Notes under the pieces: generated by a model
What the model saw: the letters and a program-made list of their open reading frames with translations, nothing else
What the model was told of the DNA's origin: nothing
Databases searched by the model: none
In this document: positions 13,801 to 25,243 of the stretch, piece by piece
How the letters are laid out: every line of letters begins with the position of its first letter
Position numbering within the stretch: the stretch's first letter is position 1
Origin: Nereocystis luetkeana
Taxonomy: Eukaryota; Sar; Phaeophyceae; Laminariales; Laminariaceae
Assembly (NCBI GenBank): GCA_031213475.1
Contig: JARUPZ010000025.1
Coordinates: 4,505,980 to 4,569,979, forward strand
Length of the DNA: 64,000 bases
Reading direction: 5' to 3'
Made by a program: the position numbers and the translations under genes

Positions 13801-14567
13801 CGACGGAAGCACTGCCCACTCTCCCGGACTATTCGTGCGGTGTGACTGAAATCGTGGCAACGGAAACTCGCGCGCACCAACCCTTCCCTGAACGGTTTCC
13901 GTCTCTGCCAGGGGAATGGACGGCGTCCACTGGAGGTTCGACAGCGAGGAAGGCCTCATCCTGGGCGAAACCATCGGTGTCCGCATTTTGCAGCAGGTGA
14001 GCACACGGCACACCTAATTGGAGCACACCGATAAAGTAGGCAATGAGCCATATCGCGGTAGGGGGGCGCCAGCAATGCCTGAACCCCTCACCTCAGGAGC
14101 TTAATATCTCGCTAAGATACAGTAGTTGGAAGAAATTCGTTCGAGCCACCCGCTAGTCCTCAAACGAATACACGAGTTTTTTTTTTCATCCAAACTGGTA
14201 CGTGCCTCAACTAAAGAAACTCCTTTGGCCCACAACGTGCAACCCCCTTGTGATACGCAGCACGGCATCCAAACGTTTACGGTTGAAGATTGCTAGCACC
14301 ACACTACGGAGTCTTAGGTGTTTCATCGTCCGCGGTAGAGCCTTAAAAAATGCTCTCTCCCCGCGGGAACGTATACCGATATCTCCTTCTCTCGACCTCC
14401 TTGTCGTCTCTGTTCGTTCGCAGGAAGTGTCGCAACTGCCTGAGGGTGAGGCATACGAGTTCCGCCTCTTTTCAGGCGAAGTCATCAAGCTTGAAATGGA
14501 CGGCTCTCACTTCCTGGACGGCAAGCTGTGCAAGGGGGAGTCGTTCACGGGCATTGAAAACTGCTAG
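4405..14567 (+). CDS. Vanadium-dependent haloperoxidase (bromo-/iodoperoxidase), gene 1, 14 exons
   Basis: Predicted secreted enzyme that uses H2O2 and a vanadate cofactor to oxidise halide (bromide or iodide; which one cannot be read from sequence). Exons: 4405-4497, 5049-5201, 6938-7083, 9263-9311, 9615-9708, 9906-10039, 10518-10628, 10912-11015, 11542-11749, 11980-12132, 12490-12573, 13059-13204, 13912-13996, 14424-14567. They join in frame to 567 residues, close to the usual length of brown-algal enzymes, and end in TAG. All introns are GT-AG except intron 3, which is GC-AG. Family hallmarks in order: TLPHDELGQVDAEAY; AEAYWMSLTRDVPF; DEWLNIQNG; SSWYQKWNVHMYARPE with vanadate-binding Lys and Arg; GSPGHPSYPAGHAVQNGAFA with both active-site His; LGRGMDGVHWRFD with the late Arg and His; FRLFSGEVIKL; a terminal GIENC. 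Ala replaces the cofactor-binding Ser of P-S-G-H. Introns hold a SINE, a poly(C)-tailed repeat and several 9-mer footprints, but none of the listed A, B or D MITEs. The start is the first ATG before a hydrophobic leader. Exons were called by reading splice sites and aligning to the paralogue; no transcript data were available. Confidence 0.95.
7831..7882. repeat. Poly(T) tract, 52 bases
   Basis: Uninterrupted T run on the + strand within gene 1 intron 3. It could be the poly(A) tail of a minus-strand retroposon whose body I cannot recognise. It lies about 210 bp from the SINE tail. Confidence 0.9.
8096..8209 (-). mobile_element. tRNA-derived SINE with A and B boxes and poly(A) tail
   Basis: Read on the minus strand, a degenerate tRNA-like head starts GCCCCGGTGGTTCAAGTGG (A-box region, 8187-8198). 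About 33 nt later comes GGTTCGAGCCC, a good match to the RNA polymerase III B box (8144-8154). It continues with a short body ending TTTATTTGC and a 19-base A tail (8096-8114). It is not a working tRNA because the arms pair poorly and a tail is attached. No clear target-site duplication is visible. It lies antisense in gene 1 intron 3. Confidence 0.8.
9263..9311 (+). CDS. Gene 1 exon 4: 49-bp micro-exon
   Basis: Encodes SSALVIPPAAALNSMEL, the Pro/Ala-rich linker before the AAxMAE helix. It enters at phase 2 and leaves at phase 0. Flanked by CCACAG and GTGCGT. The assignment is secured by the equally long exon 4 of gene 2, which reads SSAVSVPSAPMLNSEEL. Confidence 0.92.
9488..9545 (+). repeat. 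Dispersed repeat, pair with 46406-46457
   Basis: Reads GTGTGGTGAGCTTAAGCT, then TTTTTACCAGTCCATCGGAGGATA. The same block occurs inverted at 46406-46457 with few changes. The family is unidentified. Confidence 0.6.
10411..10492 (+). repeat. Family E repeat with poly(C) end, copy 1
   Basis: Reads GTCATACGACTACGGCCATG, then CATGAGATCGAGTACATC, then a tract rich in C. It sits in gene 1 intron 6. The copy is truncated at its left end, where another C run (10387-10411) abuts it. Confidence 0.8.
11542..11749 (+). CDS. Gene 1 exon 9: vanadate-binding Lys/Arg segment
   Basis: The largest exon, about 69 codons. It encodes FNGPYADSTRQKGFVSYG and SSWYQKWNVHMYARPE. The Lys of QKW and the Arg of ARPE correspond to the two basic vanadate ligands of the Ascophyllum bromoperoxidase (Lys349 and Arg357 in its numbering). 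About 52 of 70 residues match gene 2. The last third of the exon is nearly identical at nucleotide level as well. Confidence 0.94.
12490..12573 (+). CDS. Gene 1 exon 11: catalytic His segment
   Basis: Encodes 28 residues, ASNNGSPGHPSYPAGHAV followed by QNGAFATVLK. The His of PAGH aligns with the acid-base His418 and the His of GHPS with His411 of the Ascophyllum enzyme. The Ser before Gly-His is Ala here. The first four residues (ASNN) differ from gene 2 (AVKE). Confidence 0.93.
13673..13688. repeat. Double TACCTGGTA footprint
   Basis: Two overlapping copies in gene 1 intron 12, TA CCTGG TA CCTGG TA. Similar doublets occur at 6162-6177 and 20420-20435. Confidence 0.75.
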
Positions 14568-15027
14568 AGAGCTGAAGTATGAGCCGAAGCAGCAGGAGGG
14601 AGTCGTGACTGGACTCTAGAACGTCGCCAAGATTCTCCCTGTGACATTACGCACCCACATGCGTGCATTATTTGCCTTGACGAGAGGATGTGTATTTTCG
14701 CGTTTCGTGAAAAAGCCGCGCACATCCGGTATCGCTTCACCGGCGCGTTTAAGGCGATGGGGGGGTTAGATACATTTACTCTGTAATCTTAGAATGAATG
14801 TTCCAACTTGCGGCCTCATCCCGTTACAGCTTTGCAACGAGGTGGCTCGTTACTGTAACAGTACCAATATGTACTCTCTACTGTAGTAGCACCAGGATGA
14901 TTTTTCGAAAAACGTTGACGGCACAGGTTTCCCGCACCCCTTGTGCGTGCGTTGGGGGGTTACGGGGGTACCTTCTTGGCCGTGTATCGCTGCAAAACTG
15001 GAGTAATGATATGCTACGCACGGCGCC

Positions 15028-15200
15028 AACACAGGCCTAGGTGGCGGTGTTGATAAGGGCAGGTCTAGGTGACACAGGCCAGGTGGCGGTGTTGATAAGG
15101 ACATGTCTAGGTGACACAGGCCTAGGTGGCTGTGTTGATAAGGACATATCTAGGTGACAGCTGTGGATATGGACAGGTTTGAGGTCGCCCAGGTGGCAGT
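15028..15200. repeat. Imperfect tandem repeat, about 50-bp unit, 3-4 copies
   Basis: Units share AGGTGGCGGTGTTGATAAGG followed by a TCTAGGTGACACAGGCC-like segment. The last copy is degraded. Confidence 0.8.
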
Positions 15201-17199
15201 GTGGATGCGGGGTAACGGGGATATCTGAGGTTTAACACGAGTGAATAGAGTACTATTTGATACACAAGCAGGGTCGTTATGGCGCTTAGGTCACAGCGAC
15301 GTTGGCGCTATGTCTCGAGAGGCGTTGTTCAGGTGAAATGCAGTATTAAGGTACTGGTGTCCTGCAGAACGTGAAAGCAAAGGGGGTGTATTGTTGGATC
15401 TAGCGTAACTAAATATTAGACACTACCTACTGCGGTATTACAGGATTTTTCTTCTGTAGTCAAGTGTTGGAGTGGAACATGTACAATATATACGTTGAAA
15501 CTAGTGTATGTACGATACATTGGCAAATGTTAACACAAGCAAAAAAGAGTAAAAAAGTACCGTTTTGAATGGTGCACTGGATCCGAATTGTGGTTGGGTA
15601 TCTCCTTAGACGGAGGTAGCCCCGTCAGCATTGCGTGCTTAGGCTTCAACGGGTAAGGCCCACCGTAGCAACACTGTCTGCCGTTTGATAGAAGTTGGAC
15701 ATAATGTGTACGTTTGGCTACATGGGCTGTGCGTGTCGAGAGGTACGTACAAAAAGGTGCAAGCCTTGTTTCACTGGTACTGGTACTCCGTGTTTTACAC
15801 TGTCAACGATCTGGGTTATCATGAACTACTTCCAGAGCTATGTACATATAAGTTGCTCCCGATTCAAGAAGATCAGAACGGGCGATGGTATCGTTTCAGT
15901 GTTGTGGTAAGAACTTTAGTTCAAACCTCAGGCTGTCGTACATTCTTCGATGATAATTTACCGAATAAAGTATTGCTAGTGTAACGTGAGGGGGCACAGC
16001 CTCGTGACAGGTGACAGGCGGGCTAATATAGTAGCAAGTGGGCCAGGCAACGGCGGCGTAATTAGTTCGCCGTTGCTTTTTTTAGTCGGAAGTTCGCGCT
16101 CATGTGCGCCACCTATCCTCTGTCTGTAGACATGTGTATTCCTGGTCTCGATTTTTTTGTCGGTGCGACATCTTGACCAACGTCGCTCATTTTCTTGTGT
16201 GTGATCGATCAATGTGTCCCGTCGTTCGACCATGAGGCACTCTGACCATCGTACGGGGGTTCTTCCGCCCATCCATTAAGTAATCGTCTGACGATGTCTG
16301 CCGCCATTGTCGTACTCCTTCTTGCTCTATGGCTCAAATCAAAATACAACGTTCACGCACACTCTACTAATAGTCCATGGGTGTTGAGTACATGAACCAC
16401 GTTGCCCTGCGCCATGACAGGAGCCTTCAAGCTGGGGGTTTTCAAACTCGCTTCGCCAATCAGCTATACGCCCAAACTATCGTTCGTAGATGTATGGGTG
16501 GATGTGCGTACGGCTCTGCTGAGTTTGGCTAGTTCGTGTTACGGGTCGTTTGACCGAATCCCGCCAAGAAAAAAATGTAGTCGGAAATACAAAAGAAAGA
16601 ACACTCGGGTTCGAGCACCGTTTCCTATTCCAAGCTAATCGACAGACATATAGTCGGCGGAAGGATAACCGGACATTCCCGGTGGGATTCGGCCAAGCGA
16701 CAAACCACGCGAACCAGCTAGACTCCGCAGAGCCGTGTGTGCATCAGCCCATACATTTACGTTCGTTTGAGTGTATCGGTAATTCACGACGTGCATTTCA
16801 ACAACCCCGGCTTTAACGCCCCCAGCACGTCTCGTTTGGAGTCATGATTCGTGGCAATACCACACCAACCGGTATTTGGTGTTGGTTAATTGCTACAGAG
16901 ACCAGTTGGGATGGTAAGATGTTGGGCGTACACGTCTGCCTCCCCTTCCGCAAAACTGCGTGCCCGGTAACCAAGTCCGTCTTCAAGCATTGGGCGTAGT
17001 CGAGAAAAGGAAGCCATGGAATACCGTAACCCAAGCAAACTCGTCACCGTTCACCTATCACCGTGCGAGCAGGACGGCTCGACGTCTAACGAAACGATTG
17101 GTTGATCAGTGGTGGTCTAGATGCCACCCCCACCCCACCCCCCGACGATCCCCGGATGGTGTCGTCATGTTTTCTCCAGCTGTCATTGATTACACGAAG

Positions 17200-18480
17200 C
17201 ACGGCCGTTCAGCAATCAGCCAACGAGATTGGGGTTTCAACTCCGCCAAGGCGGCATAGACCCGGGGGTCACTCGTTTCGTTCCCGATCCATTCCACAAT
17301 AGGGGTGGTGCCTTGTTTTCTGAGCTCTTCTCATTAAGAACGTTATGTCTCACCCGAAGCACGAGGTCGAAGAAAAATATTCTCGCAGCCCGACTATCGT
17401 CTGTATTAGCTTGTTCTCAAACAAGGTAGAGTGGTAAAAATAGCACACCAACCGGTAGTCTATTGAGGACCTCAACTTGCCAGCCAACGTTTCCTTACAA
17501 GGCCAAGAAACAAACCCTAGCGTGGGATGTCTACCCCTGTTTTGACGAATTTGTGTTGATATAATAGATAGATGTATGATCAGGAAATGGGACCGTATCC
17601 TCTACGGGTGCCGGTGGGTTCACGAACCCCAGCCAATCAGCAATCAGCTCATCGCATTGGGATTCCAAACGGTGCAAGGACTAGGGACCCGATTGGGTTT
17701 TCACACCGTAACAGAATTAGGGACCTGATTGGGTTTCCACACCGTACAGGGATTTGGACCCGTACGGTCACCGTTTTCTACCCAGATTAATCGCAGTTTT
17801 TTTGTTCGCTAAATTACTTTCGATTCGCGTGTGGGGTGTCCCCGAATGGATCACTCGATTCACGAACCACAGCCAACAATGCGGTTGGATCTCCAAACCC
17901 TGCGGGGCAGTTTTCCCGGAGAACATGCGCTTTTTGTCCGCGGTTTGTTGGGTTGGCGGTGGATGTATGGAAATACTTTATGATTTAAGAATAGGGGACC
18001 ATTCTCTACCGTAGCTCCCACAAAAGGTGATCAGCAATCCGGGTATCGCGTTGGAGTGTCTCCACCGTGCGGGGCGCGGAGAGGTATCGATCTCCGAGAT
18101 CCACGTCTTTGTCCCCGATCCGTTGAAGGCGTGGATGTGCGGAAATACTTCTGATGAGGGGATTGACTCAACCTCAGCGGGTCTAGCTTGGTTCATTAAC
18201 CCAGAAAATCGAGCAACAAGCCAACGGCGTTGATGTTTCCACACAGGTGCCGGGAGGGGTCGACTCCGGGTAAGAGCTGCTTGAAGAACTTGCCCGCGAG
18301 TCGTTGAGCCTAGATTCATGCGCTGAAATGGTTATGACCCGGAGATGAGACTTTAGCCTCCCGGGCTACCTCGACATTGATGAACCCTAGGCCGTCAGAA
18401 ATCGAAATGAGCCGATGAGGCTGGGGTCTCCACACCGTGCAGGGCGGTATAGACCTCGGGGGTCACGGGCCTCTTCTCCG
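17200..18480. repeat. Degenerate interspersed repeat
   Basis: Several blocks resemble CAATCAGC, then ATTGGGGTTTCCACACCGTG, then a G-rich stretch and GGGGGTCAC. They start near 17213, 17640, 17870, 18032 and 18402. Divergence is high and unit boundaries are unclear. Confidence 0.5.
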
Positions 18481-20373
18481 GGTTGTGGAAATTGTTGATG
18501 TATGGAAGGATTCCAAATGCGGCGATTGGACAATGCCCGTCCCAGGTGCAGCAGACCATCGACGTATGCCGAGATGGAACTCACGCGGCGGCCCTACGGC
18601 GCCCCAACACGTAGCCGACGGCGACTGCGGGAGCCACCCTGTCCAATGGAAGGGGGCTCGGAGTTCGCTCTGTTGAACATTCAGCGTTTGGCTGTTTTAC
18701 TCTATGAGAAGCCCCAATCTCGGCGCTCATTCGGTTTCCACGTATGTATGGGTCGCGTGGAGTGGACCGTCTATAGTGTCTTTCTCCTTCACTAGAAGTG
18801 GGGTTCGCCCGTCGTTTTCAACCTGAACAATTGGAGGTTGGGCTCTGGAACTTACGTAAACGGTCCCGTGTCGCAAATGAATACCGCGTGAACGACCGCT
18901 GTATTTGGCGCTGCACCAGGGGGTAGGAGGAGGGGTACTATTACCGCATACGCGCCCCTCGGCGTTATCGGATTGCGAATTGGGCCACTCTGCTGTGTAA
19001 ACTGGTGCTACCGTAAACGGGGGGGGAGGGGGAGGGGGGGTTGGTTCTCAGGTCGTTTGTTTTCAGCATCTCAGAGTCAAGCAATCAGCCGAGTGACTGT
19101 CAATTTTCTCTTCTGTAAGCCGCCAGGAACTGTCCATCAATCTGTGATAACAACAAGTGTATTTGTTGTCCAAGTATGTGCGAGGTTCGGAGCTACTCTC
19201 CCGAGTGGCGTAAACGGAGGGGCGGGCATATTGGCATCACGCTCCGCTATCCGCAGCACCAGTCCGGTACGAACTGCTCTCGACGTACGCCGGCCGTCAA
19301 ACCGATGCGGTATGTTGCTGCAACCCGGAAACTTGACGGCCCCGGAAGCATCTACCGCAGTGTTTCAACCGGCCTCGACACCTCTTGAAGACTTCCGCTC
19401 AAGGGCCACTGATATAAAAAAGTAAGCGTAAAGTTGCGTCGCCCTTTTCACAACGACACGAGATGGTTAAACGCGCGCGAGATGAGAATGAGACCTGACG
19501 CCTCCACCGTGGTGTCTCTATCAGCTCGTCCAATAGCAAGCAGATCGACGTCAGGCCCCACTTCCTGCGCGAGTGTGTTAAGAGAGAAAGGTTTGTCGGT
19601 TTTTCATAGTGCATGCAGACATCTTCACGACGGCTGTCGCCTACAACCGGATTGTTTCGAAACACTGTGGCAACCGGGTTGTTTCGAAGCGCTGTGGTGT
19701 TTTCGCTGTTAGCGTATGATCATTTGGCTCTTCGTGATGCGCGGTAGGCGTTGGTACTATCAAGTCTTGTTTACTGGTCCGACATCATGAGGGGTACTGA
19801 AGTTAATTTATCCTCTCGCCGAAGTTCTTAGCACAAGGTTACGGTTATAAGTTGTTTCGCGCAGTTAAAACTGCAGGGATTGATGTCTCGTGGACGCACC
19901 TGCAGATAATATCATTGGTATGGCCCCATAAAGAACATGTTTTATTGTATTTAGCTACGAGTTGCTGTTGCGGTAATGTGGGACGTTCACCCACATGCTC
20001 CTTCCTTGTTTCCCCCTGCAATCGTCGACCTCGTTTGTGACCGACATCATATGGGATGTATCAAGCTAACGTCTTCACACTGTGCATTGCAGTACCTAGC
20101 TCACAGCCTAGTGCTGTTGCAGGAGTCCTCAATCCCTTGCTTATCAGCATTCAGTTTGACTGTCCCCCCCCCCAGCCAAGTTTTTTTCCCCCCGTTGTTT
20201 GCGTCAAAACCAACAAGTGTCGACGCCATTCTGGGCCTGCTAATATTTGTTCTACGAGTAGCGCAAGAAGAGTGGTTAACCAAACCTACCCTCCTCCTAG
20301 TCGACGATCGATCTCCATTCCTTCCTCGAGGCCATTTTCAGCTTAGAGACGCGGTGAGGGCTTTCTCTATCTA

Positions 20374-20490
20374 TTACGGGGGACCATATCGAATAGGACT
20401 TACGGTACACACAAACAACTACCTGGTACCAGGTATATAGTTGCTATTTTAACTACTAAAATTTAGTCCTATTTACTATGGTCCCCCGTA
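20374..20490 (-). mobile_element. Family A MITE, copy 2, with internal footprint insertion
   Basis: Inverted ends TTACGGGGGACCATA and GGTCCCCCGTA. Relative to other copies, the interior has a 14-bp insertion reading CCTGGTACCAGGTA placed at a TA (20420-20435), which makes two tandem footprint units. Confidence 0.85.
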
Positions 20491-20965
20491 TTGGGTGGCA
20501 CGTACGGGGGCTCCGGGTCGGTGGGGTATCACCTTGTCGCGGATCTTACCTCAGGCGAGGTTAAGCACACAGCGAAATACGAGAGACACGCAAGGAACGC
20601 GCTACGTCTGGCCTGCCGCTGCAGATTTAGCCAGAAATTTCTATCTGGCGCGGCTCTCTTCAACTGCGGAACTCCCCAGAGCATACTTTGTCCTTGTTGT
20701 AGGCAGCATTACTTCGTGACTAAGGTTGACCTCGAGCTTAGTGCTCGCTAGTATGACCTTCCACCGTTTGTGGGGGTTTGGGCGGGTTTGAGGTCTCCTC
20801 GAGTCAGCAATCCTCAGCAAGAAAATGGTGCTAACCCTACCCCAGCCATGGCGTGCATCGAAAGAGGCTCGTCAAAAGTACGCGAAAAGGGGTGTGATCG
20901 GTCCTCAGCGGAGCAATGCCAACGGTAGGGGTGGTGGCCTACTGCCTGAGGTCCTCTCATGAGAG

Positions 20966-21150
20966 GGCACTAAACGTCTCTTGGAAAAAAAAAGGTATTT
21001 GGCAAGGGTTTGTTCGCTCAACCTGTCAGGGTTTCTATGCGCCAGTCCAAAGATTTAAGAGGGCCTGGGCTCTAAACGTCTCTTGGAAAAAAAAAAAAAA
21101 TTGAAAGTTTTGTTCGCTCAACCTGACCGAGGTCTCCATGCGTGAGTCCA
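20966..21150. repeat. Tandem duplication, about 106-bp unit, two copies
   Basis: Both units contain CTAAACGTCTCTTGGAAAAA, then TTTGTTCGCTCAACCTG, then a GAGTCCAAAGA-like end. The A run differs in length between units. Confidence 0.8.
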
Positions 21151-22821
21151 AAGAGCAAACAAAACTCGTAACGTTTGCTACATGTACCGGTGGTTGGTCA
21201 CTCGAGGGAGTCAACCAGTCGGAAAATGTTGGGCGCGAAAAAAATGCCGCCGCTACCACGGGGTGAGTCAAAACTCTGGTTTCCTCGACAACGGTGAACG
21301 TGCCAAGATCGAACCCTGTTTGTTTTCACGGAGGGCTCTCGGACCAGATCTCAACCGGAAGCGCCTAATTTGCTCGACAGCTTGACTGCCCTCCCGTCTC
21401 GCAAAAAAACCGAGCGCTTGTTATAAACGGTTGCACCCCGGTGCTAACTCAATCAATGCTCTTTCGCGGTAAGCAGCGTCAGTGGTGTGGCACGGGGTAC
21501 CGTTTGCGCTCGAGTTTTTTCACTACTCTGTCGCGACGACTTTACGCCTTTTGGGTTTTGTTGTGAAGGGGCGAAGGGGGGCTTGATGTCTTCCATTTAT
21601 TTCCGGATGTCTAGAGCCACTCTGCCGAGGTGACTGCAGCAGTACCTTGCTTGCTTGGTGTGGTTTGGGGCTGTGAAACGAATTAGTTGCGTTCGCGGCA
21701 TGCACATGCACACGGTCACCAAAAAGACATGTTTTGCGTCCGGCTTCGAGTGGGGGGTCCGGAGCCACTCGCCGGAGTGCCGACACAGAGTGGTGATATT
21801 AGGCGCAGCCCCCGTGAGGGAGCGCCAGCCCTCGGGATACCCTCGCTCAGGGCGAGCGCGGGGCATGAGCGTTCTACAATAGCCCTACAGTTAGTCCCGC
21901 TAGCTTAGGTTGTGCTAGGGGTGGCATATCCTCCTCAACATCTCCGCTTGTGAGCATAATCTAGAGGTGCGCCTCATCAGAGCGATAGCAAACCCAACAT
22001 TCAACTCTCAAAACCAAGTAAGTATGTATGTATGTATGTATGTATATACGTGCTGACATGTCTCTGGCTGTTCTCCTATTCAGCGTTTCTGAGTGGAACA
22101 CTTTGCGTGAGAGAGCGGGTGCGCCCTGTTTTCTGGAGAACGCGCCCCCGCGCTTTCGAAACGAGAGGGTACATTGCACGTGCCACAGCGGAATGGATAA
22201 CCGAGTACTTTTGGAGATCGGGAACGGCCGCGTCCCCGCTCACCAACTCACAGCAAATATGTAGGGTTCATTTCAGGGCAATTCTCAAGCGAAATTGGTC
22301 GATCACAAAACGTGCAGTGGGTTTTCAACGATCTAGTAGTCCTGAGGTGGATAGAGGCGATGCACCCCGACGTGTGCCGCTGAGAGACCGACGTTCCGAA
22401 ACAATCGCGGCCACCCTCGCTGCCGTCCTCGACATCGCCTCGTCATGTCCTGGGTATGGTTTCTGAGAGAGGCTCCCCGAGATACGGGTGCGTGTTTTGG
22501 GAGCCTTGGAGTCATTCTGACCAGCGGAATAAACCAGGCCGGTAGTGCCCGCCTGCTGTGGCTGCCTTAACGATGCGATGGGCGAAAACTACTCCATCAC
22601 AGCGGGTGAGCCTGTCCTTTGCTCCTCAAGTCACGAGGGGAAGAGCTCATTTTTCGATGTTGTATTTGTATTTTTACATTGTTCGTTGATTATTCTTGGA
22701 ACACTTATCGACGCAGAAGATTCCAACTGCCAAAAAGGAAGACACAAGGCCCACAGACCAGCAAGTTTGCACCCGAGGCCCGAGGCCGGCTTGTCCACAA
22801 GTACTCGGGCGAAAGCGAAGG

Positions 22822-22869
22822 CGACGTGCGCCTGCATGCAGGCCGCGACGTGCGCCTGCATGCAGGCCG
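22822..22869. repeat. 24-bp tandem duplication containing a palindrome
   Basis: Two exact adjacent units of GCGACGTGCGCCTGCATGCA plus GGCC. Each contains the palindrome CCTGCATGCAGG. Confidence 0.85.
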
Positions 22870-22936
22870 CATTCATTCAAAGTATCTGTAAGAGACAAAT
22901 CGACAAAGCCGCGGAACACTCTAAACAATAACCGTT

Positions 22937-23116
22937 GCCCCAGTTACGCTTACTCATACATACCAGGTACGAAGTACCTGGTATGTGGTGAACGGCCTGC
23001 CATGCCCCCATTACGCTAGCTCGTACATACCGGGTACGAAGTATGTGGTGAATGGCCTGCCATGCCCCAATTACGCTTACTCATACATACCAGATACAAA
23101 GTATGTAGTGACTGGC
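22937..23116. repeat. Three-unit tandem repeat showing a filled/empty 7-bp insertion site
   Basis: Units start at 22937, 23004 and 23064 with GCCCC, then TTACGCTTACTCATACATAC. Unit 1 is 67 bp and unit 2 is 60 bp. The 7-bp difference is exactly the extra CCTGGTA in unit 1: GAAGTACCTGGTATGTGG against GAAGTATGTGG in unit 2 and AAAGTATGTAG in unit 3. Confidence 0.9.
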
Positions 23117-25243
23117 CGTATTGAGAAGGTACGGAAAATTTTCCATTCCCGATAGTTTTACCACTTAGTTTTACGACTGCGGACACAATTCTAACCTACT
23201 CAACAACACACTTTTCAATTCAACTACTTGTACACGTTCATTCATATTCGTACGGCAGTTTTAGCTGCGCGATACCTTACACACCTCGCAATTCCAAGGG
23301 ACGCCACGTAGCTTTCCACTCTGAACGCAATCCCAAGCCACTACGAGTGCACTGTGCCGAACAGTTTTGCCCGCACTCAACCGGGCTAGTTAATGCTCAC
23401 ACGTTGGAAACTCCCCACACATTACAACAGAGCATGACAATCGGTACAAGAGATAGGTTGCCTGGACCTTTCAGGTGGTCATGTCTGCGCAATTTCATCG
23501 GCATATATTACCGAGACCGGCTGAGCCAAGCCAACAAACACGTTTCTCCTCCGCAACACACAGCGGCACGTAGAAACCGGCGATACGAGCTTCCTTGTCT
23601 GGAGCACATCTTCGACCGCAAAAGGTGCTTCACCTCGCCCAAAGGCATAGATAGCTACGTAGCATACATACGCGAGGTGGCAGCGCCTGAGCCTCGAGCG
23701 TCTCCGTCGACGTCACTCCCTGTCCTTGAACACGCACAACTGGTACATCCCCACAACACGTCTACAGCGTACATTCTCCCTTCCCCGCAACGATGCATTG
23801 TACCCTCATATACCCCCCTTGCCCGGAATAAAGCACGCACCGGGAAGACTCGCTGTGCGCGATCCTTGAAGGGTCCCCGTAAGATACATTGACACAATAC
23901 TTCTACTGCTGAGGGCCACCACATACACGTTCGTGAAAAAACAGTTTGCCCAAATAAAAATATTTGAGATCGATAGAGCTGTTTCCTCGGCAGTACTTCG
24001 TGGCGGGGAAGCTGCCCCTTTGGAGCCCAGCTGTTAAGTGAAGGCTGCAAACATCGACACTAATGGTAAACCAAGACTACGATGGGGAGAGCGAGGTCCC
24101 CCGGATAGGGGTGGGGTCCCTCTAGTAGAGGGAGTCTCGCGATAGGGGGGGGGCGAGTAGAGGAGGTTCCCCGAATGAGGGGGTCCCCCTTTTTCACTAC
24201 GCAATAGTTTCCCATTATTCCGAGTGGCTGTGCACCTCGCTCAAAACCGTGCATGAGAATAAGGTGTTGATGTTTGGGCTCCACCTTGTAACAAACCAAA
24301 CAAGTTCCATGGGGGTGCATATCGCGAAACAGAACAGAGCAAGAACACCGTAAGCAACGACCGCAAATAAATACATATAGTAGCCTCCCACGAAAGCGGC
24401 GTAACCGACCTGCTCGAGAAAGAAGCGCCCCCCCCCCCCCCCATTGCCGTAGCCTTCGTCTAAAGTACAACAGAAGGGATCATTCCCCGTTCCAATTCAA
24501 GTCCGTAAAATAGCTCCGAAGACGTGACAAGTATATAGCACAAGGCGGCGCCCTACATATCGTAGTCTTACTCTTCTCCGTAAACTCGACTTGCTGGCCA
24601 TAAAACCCCCAACCGTGACATCACCTATACGAAATTCTACACAGTACATATTCCAGTTACTCCGGCCATCCCCACTACCGTCATCCGCCACTCGTAAATC
24701 CAAAGCCCTGACCGAAGCGCTCACATGACAGTCCAATATTCGCACATCGCGGACGCCAAAGAATCCGCATCAATCGCAAAACAAAACGTGCGCTTGAGGC
24801 TCACGTACGTGTGACCATGGCCTCGCTGGGGCGGGGGGGGGAAGGGGGGGTAACCCTTGGTGCCCGAGTCCACCGATGAAGGTTTCAATACACAATACAA
24901 CGCCATGGAGACGGCGTTAGTGTTTCAACCAACCTTCCCCTTTCGGCATCGCCTATTGCTAGTGCCCCTCACCATAAAACGCGGCGGAACTGACATATGC
25001 GTTACAAATCATGCGCCAGGAGACTACGCCGGCTTTCCGCTACGGAAGGAAGGAGCGATGCAACAAGCGTCACTGAAACGTATCTACGGCGGAAAACCCA
25101 GATTGGCCATTGAGAAAGGCTTTGGAACACTTCATTCGCGGATGAGAACGCACGATAAATTGCAACCATTTGCTACGCGTGTTTTCGGTTTTACATCGGT
25201 TTTTCACCCGCAGCCCAACCATTGCGCCCGTTCACGCCCGTTT

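Larger units (their letters stand above)
14568..25243. other. Intergenic region between the two convergent haloperoxidase 3' ends
   Basis: About 10.7 kb in which I recognise no gene. Contents: an imperfect 50-bp tandem repeat near 15.0 kb, degenerate interspersed repeats at 17.2-18.5 kb, a family A MITE, a 106-bp duplication at 20.9 kb and a three-unit tandem repeat at 22.9 kb. The longest open frame, 23347-23892, resembles nothing I know and is about as long as chance allows. Both genes need terminators here, but no clear polyadenylation signal could be assigned. Confidence 0.5.

Noticed and set aside
15685-15984. 100-codon frame that looks somewhat protein-like
   Set aside because: No family recognised, no clear splice partners, and it stands alone in the intergenic region.
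23347-23892. 181-codon open frame between the two genes
   Set aside because: No domain, signal or splice pattern that I can recognise; near chance length.
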